NCBI GenBank assembly: GCA_025529335.1
Contig: JAMYHX010000426.1
Location: forward strand, 1-39,006
Source of the DNA: Rhizopus sp. PT2906
Lineage: Eukaryota > Mucoromycota > Mucoromycetes > Mucorales > Rhizopodaceae
Length of the DNA stretch: 39,006 nt
Direction of reading: 5' to 3'
Part shown: positions 34,588 through 39,006 of the stretch, one piece after another
Numbering within the stretch: the first letter of the stretch is position 1
How the letters are laid out: the number at the start of each line of letters is the position of its first letter
Position numbers and translations under genes: made by a program
The notes under the pieces: generated by a model
What the model was told of the DNA's origin: nothing
The model's input: the letters and a program-made list of their open reading frames with translations, nothing else
The model's database searches: none

Positions 34588-37021
34588 TTATTTGTCCGTT
34601 TTACTTAATTCTAATACATATAAAAGGTCTTTATCAATTTCATTCTTTTCATGAGTAGCAGCTAGATTAGCTGTTTTGAATTCTGTTGCTGATGCCCATT
34701 CATCTCGATCACTTGAGCCAGCATCGGAATGATTGCTAGTATTAGAGCTGCCAACAAAGTTGTTCTTTTCGTTTGTATCTTGATCAACATTCAGACTAGC
34801 AATAACTGCCTTTAGCAATTCTTCATCATCATCAACATAGTCATCATGTGTTATTGATGGCTGTGGAGCTACATCCGGTGCTGAGGTATCTTGAGATAAC
34901 ATTAAGGCATAGTGCAACATTTCTTCATCAGATAAACCTTCCAGTGTTAACTTGCTTAACTTCATTTCATGGCGCTGTCTTTCTTTCTTTTCATTTTCTA
35001 GTTTCTTAATTGAATCCTTTACTTCTTGATCAATTTCATATCTATACTTGTCTCGGGCATTGCCATTTCCAAATTTCCCTTTAGGCTTCAATTGCTTCTT
35101 GTTTAACAATTGCTTTCTTGGAGAAAAGTCCCAGGTCTTAACCTGATGACCGATAGTCGCGACACCTTGGTATTCATTACACCAAATGTTCTTTACACGC
35201 ATCACATCGACATCTGTACGGTCAATAGGCGCGTTTTTAGGTATCTTGTTGCCCAATGTATGGATATTGGTGCCAGTTAAAGGATCCCACATACGAATCC
35301 AGCCATCATCGCTTCCAGTCACAATTTTAAAGGCATCCACATAAATACTGCTAATAGCAACTGTGTGTCCGCCAGATAAAATTTGGATCGGCTTGATTAT
35401 TTGACCATCTTTACTGACCTCATCCCCATTCCATAAGCAAATGACGCCCAAATCATCTCCAGTGACAAGCAGGCGAGTTGCTTTAGCTGATACACTGGTG
35501 GATAAAGGCGTATTCTGCCCAGATGATTTCGGACTGGTCAAATGTATGATGTTGGCTTTCTTTTTGCTATCTGGATGAGGCTTTAAAGCTTCGTCTAACG
35601 TGCTGAGATACGAAGGAGAAGTGTCCCACTGCATGCAAGTAATCGTCGTACCCACAAAATGTCCATCGTTAAATGATGCCGTGCAAAGTCCAGTGTTGAC
35701 ATTAAACTTTTTAACTTCTGTTCGTCCATTATAAGCCACTATGATCATACTCGTTTCGCTATCGTATAACATGGATTGAACAGGTGTAACAATACCACAG
35801 CTTCGAGGAGGGGAAATAACACGTTTGTTCTCTTCTATCTTTTGATAAAGCTCTGTATATGCTTGCTGATAGTTTTCGCTTCGTTGACTACGGCTCATCT
35901 GAAGGATATGATTGAGGTTTATGTTCCAAATGATAACAGTACCATCATTATATCCTGCAATAATTCTTTGATCGTTCGTTACTTCTAAACAAGTGGGTTT
36001 AGCTACAGCGGAAGGACCAGTTAAAGTCCAGGCACAAGAGAGAGATGCTACGTCCCAAATCTTGATTTGACCATCGTCCGCTCCACTCAAGATAATATCT
36101 TGATTCGTTGAAGGAAGCACCAAGATTCTCACGGGCCCTTGATGAAAATCTGAGAAAACCTTGAGCCTATTAGCAACATGGCCGCTTCTTTTCGTTCGAA
36201 CCAATAAAGTGATATATCCAGGTTGAAATCCCCAGGCAATACGGTCTTTTTCTACCTTAGTTGCAGTAACGTGTAGTGGTATAGCTTCATTTGTACTGTA
36301 AAGCAAATGTCGATCGATTTTTCCAGTCATAGGATTGCATTTGGCAGCTACTCCTTGCTCAGAGCTGGCAACAATCATACTCGCGTCCTCAAAGTCAACA
36401 TACATTGATTCTAAAGATCCTATTTTTGGAGCGAATGATATAACTGGCCCTCGACTCTTTGTCCATTTTCTAATGAATATATACTATAAACGACCTCTTT
36501 CTTTCTTCCTTGACTGAATTTACCTTAATTTACCTTATCAAATGAGTTCGAAGTATATATTCAGTCTTCCAGCTTTCTAAGCTTAACCTCTTATACGGTA
36601 GTTTCCCGAAATACGACATAAAAGCGTCTCTCCCTTGATATTATCGTTAATAATCAATCCTTCTTATATAATGTCTATATTCAACTTACAGCAGACGTCA
36701 TTGTTCACAATGTGTCTCCAGTAATGGCATACCTTGGCAACAGTAGCCAAACTGATTGGATCCAATCTAGCAAAGATATGGGTAACAACTTCTATCGAAA
36801 GCTGATGGATGTAACAAGATGCACTAAATGACAGCTGTTAGTTACTATCACAGTTTGCTATTTTTAGTATATTACTTTGGATCTGGAGATCGCTGCTTGC
36901 TTTTTCTTGGTTTAGGCAAATCATGCTGTTCTGTTGTATTCTCAAAGTCGTTAATGTCTCTTATGTTCTTTATTGTCTCGTTATTCTCTGTTCTTGTTGT
37001 ATTGATTTGGTCGAAAGACAT
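34588..37021 (-). CDS. F-box / WD40 / UIM protein (Ufo1/Pof10-like SCF substrate receptor)
   Basis: Probable substrate-binding subunit of an SCF ubiquitin ligase. Exons 37021-36876, 36823-36690, 36633-36534 and 36469-34588 give 753 residues; all four join in phase and the introns are 52, 56 and 64 nt. After a charged leader (1-49), the F-box spans about 57-105: QLSIEVVTHIFARLDPISLA, VCHYWRHIVNNDVCWRDAF. WD repeats follow (about 110-580; GADDGQIKIWDV, GYNDGTVIIWN, GDDLGVICLWN, GSDDGWIRMWDP). The C-terminus has three ubiquitin-interacting motifs: EEMLHYALMLSQD (about 643), DEELLKAVIASLN (about 675) and DKDLLYVLELSK (about 738). F-box plus WD40 plus three UIMs is the layout of yeast Ufo1. The large last exon alone would miss the F-box. 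Confidence 0.92.
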
Positions 37022-37316
37022 GAATTTGCCCAAAAAAGAAAGGAGTTGATGATCTAGTTGTTGTGTTGTTTGTTTGGCTTTTTTTTTCTTTCTTTCCTCT
37101 ATTAATCCAAGAAAAAAGAATCCTCTTGTTATGTATAAATAAACTAGAGATAGAGAGAGTAGTCCTCTTCTTTGATAAGAGAGAAAAGACTGCCGCAGTT
37201 GCCCTTGCCTTTATACAAATGCATGCTGTGATCCAATTTTTAAGATAAAACTCAGAAGCCTGTGCTTTTCATCCAATAATAGTTGAAGCATTTTTATCTG
37301 CCTTTTTTTTTCAGTG
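37022..37316. other. Promoter side of the F-box gene
   Basis: About 295 bp between the F-box gene start and the fold-back element. T-rich plus-strand (A-rich on the coding strand) runs lie just upstream of the start codon. It ends in a 9-T run and CAG that abut the fold-back. No motif was identified. Confidence 0.4.
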
Positions 37317-37876
37317 TTCTTAGGGACCACACTTCGAAACTTTGATTTCCGGACCGAGCGCTTAGGGGCCACAGCTTGGGTGACAAGGTTCATCTTAAAA
37401 TAGTAGGCATGTGGGACGATGTCATTAGGGATCGCGCCCAAAGCAGATTATTCTTCCAAAATAGGTAAGGACCTTCCAACAAGCTAAGTAACATTCTCTT
37501 TTAGGGCACTTCAGGCAAAGGGTGTGCTTCTTTGGGCAGCGAAGGATTCCTCCGTTAATGATGCGGCTTTTTTGATCGGTCTTCGAGATTGTATTCATGT
37601 TATTTATTGGTTTACGAAAGAAATAAGTAATTAACTAGGTTTAGGGGAGTTTTCTGCTCATAAATCAAGTCGAAGAACAAAAGGTGCCCTAAAAGAGAAT
37701 GTTACTTAGCTTGTTGGAAGGTCCTTACCTATTTTGGAAGAATAATCTGCTTTGGGCGCGATCCCTAATGACATCGTCCCACATGCCTACTATTTTAAGA
37801 TGAACCTTGTCACCCAAGCTGTGGCCCCTAAGCGCTCGGCCCGGAAATCAAAGTTTCGAAGTGTGGTCCCTAAGAA
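37317..37876. mobile_element. Fold-back element: 193-bp near-perfect inverted repeat with 174-bp loop
   Basis: Left arm 37317-37509 and right arm 37684-37876 are reverse complements over 193 bp with one mismatch (GGACC versus GGGCC near 37351/37842). The outer ends are TTCTTAGGGACCAC and the inner ends GTGCCCTAAAAG. The loop is 37510-37683. The arms are GC-richer than the flanks. T runs followed by CAG or CCAG lie close to both outer ends, in the same orientation, but no clean target-site duplication is seen. The left arm plus loop read as a spliced coding fragment (see findings); the right arm looks like the inverted copy. It could be a non-autonomous transposon or a gene-fragment inversion. 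A transcript would fold into a long hairpin. Confidence 0.85.
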
Positions 37877-39006
37877 AAACGTTTTTTTTTTCCAGTTTTA
37901 TCAATATGCATCACCTGTGATACTTTTGCCCATGGCTGCTCTTATAACAATATCCTTCATTTTAGGGTTTTGTAGCAGTAGCTTGCTCGACAAATCTTTT
38001 AAGGGATGCACTGACAAAGTAATCAATAACATATCTGGCTCCTCCTTGCTCCTTTGCGAATTCAGTTTATTCTTATTGTAATGGTTAATTGTCATAACGG
38101 TAGTGTTTTCGCCTGAGAAGCAGCAGATGAAAAAAGTGAAGAGAGGTTCTGAGTTGATGAACTGTGAAAAAAAAGAATCAACTTGAATTATTCAGGTGCT
38201 AATATTATGCGTGAATTTATAATGAATCATGAAAAAAAATACAGCTGGGAGATGAAACACCTGGAGTTTCTTCATAATATGTCCTATAATCTCAGGGGCC
38301 ACTCTTCAGTTCCGTAAGGAGATGTGTCAAATATGAAAATATAGAGCAAGAAGAGCCCATCTTTTGGTAGTGAAGATACAGAAGGATACTTTTTTTTCGT
38401 ATTCCCAATAGATTGTCAACACAGCTAGGTGAAGATTTATTATACAATGAAAAGAATCCGATGGTATAACACTCAAAGGCGATACATGGATGTGAATCTG
38501 AGAGCCTAGAGGAACGCTTGTAAGTTTGTATAGCACAGACTGATATTAATATATGGCATGTCACTAATGAGAACTACCTATGTGAGGTTATATAGTGATT
38601 ATTACCCCCAAACTGCTTCATAATGATGCATATGAAGAAACCATTAAACTGCTGTTTCCTTGAATTATCAGAGATAAAGAAAAGCGTGTTAAGTGGATAT
38701 ATTTTATTAAGATTAAAGAACAAAAGGCAAAGTGTGGGAGTAACAAAATGAAGTTTTTATTAAAGTAAGCAATAGTTTGATTTCCAAAGAGGGAGAGAGT
38801 TTGAATAAGTAGAGATTCTCCTTTTGATAGCCAAGTTTAGAGAGTAAGTAGAGACTTTTTTCTTTTGATAGTCAAGCAGAGAGATTTCTTCTTCTTTTTT
38901 TCTTTCCATAAGTCCAGAAGGCTACATTCTCGCTAGCTTTCAAACCCAAGATGACTAGAACCATAGACTGCATGCCAGAAGACTACAAGGTGTAAACCCT
39001 CCATGA
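37877..39006. other. AT-rich terminal region, no gene seen
   Basis: About 1.1 kb without a supported gene. ORFs are short and AT-driven. The only structure noted is a degenerate direct repeat near the end (listed separately). Confidence 0.5.
38806..38876. repeat. Imperfect direct repeat, two copies
   Basis: Copy 1 (38806-38835) and copy 2 (38845-38876) share TAAGTAGAGA, then a pyrimidine-rich spacer, then CTTTTGATAG and CAAG. They differ by a 2-base indel and a few substitutions. AGAG tails follow both. A simple local duplication is the likely cause. Confidence 0.6.

Overview
The window looks like nuclear DNA of an early-diverging filamentous fungus, most likely Mucoromycota (Mucorales-like). 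It is AT-rich. Genes are broken by many short GT-AG introns (mostly 45-65 nt, often with a CTAAC-like branch site). Gene content is typically fungal: a DPAP-type dipeptidyl aminopeptidase, an Adp1-type ABC transporter and a Ufo1/Pof10-type F-box protein. It also keeps genes that budding yeasts lack (a PHIP/BRWD-type bromodomain-WD40 protein, an ADIP/SSX2IP-type coiled-coil protein). The taxon is inferred from gene structure only.

Layout. 1-5235: gene-poor, AT-rich, with a degenerate GCAT-type repeat at 225-540 and one decayed ORF around 5236-5548. 5813-9184 (-): Adp1-like ABC transporter. 9609-10163 (+): small basic protein that starts with a PAM2 motif. 10568-13871 (+): DPAP, 13 exons with the full Ser-Asp-His triad. 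14513-15607 (-): broken unknown gene. 15608-17189: AT-rich spacer. 17190-18025 (+): glycolipid transfer protein. 18116-23246 (-): PHIP/BRWD homologue, 12 supported exons. 23712-24604 (+): type I membrane protein with a C-terminal PPPY motif. 24620-26724 (-): class 3 lipase. 27360-27745 (+): ribosomal protein S28. 27900-29749 (-): ADIP/SSX2IP-like protein. 30396-33067 (+): COG4. 33379-34587 (-): broken unknown gene. 34588-37021 (-): F-box/WD40/UIM protein. 37317-37876: a 560-bp fold-back element with 193-bp arms, followed by AT-rich sequence with a small direct repeat.

How the genes relate. They are individually transcribed housekeeping genes, not an operon or cluster. Several serve the secretory and lipid systems (COG4 for Golgi tethering, DPAP for Golgi or vacuole processing, GLTP, lipase, ABC transporter), but I see no reason to infer a joint pathway. 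Three pairs are tail-to-tail with very short gaps: GLTP/BRWD 90 bp, PPPY protein/lipase 15 bp, RPS28/ADIP 154 bp.

No defence island, biosynthetic cluster or clearly new multi-gene system is visible. The strongest unexplained signals are the fold-back element, whose left arm and loop read as a spliceable coding fragment, the PAM2-bearing small protein, the PPPY membrane protein and two decayed unknown genes. Exon coordinates were worked out by hand from reading frame and splice signals. They are phase-consistent but have no transcript support.
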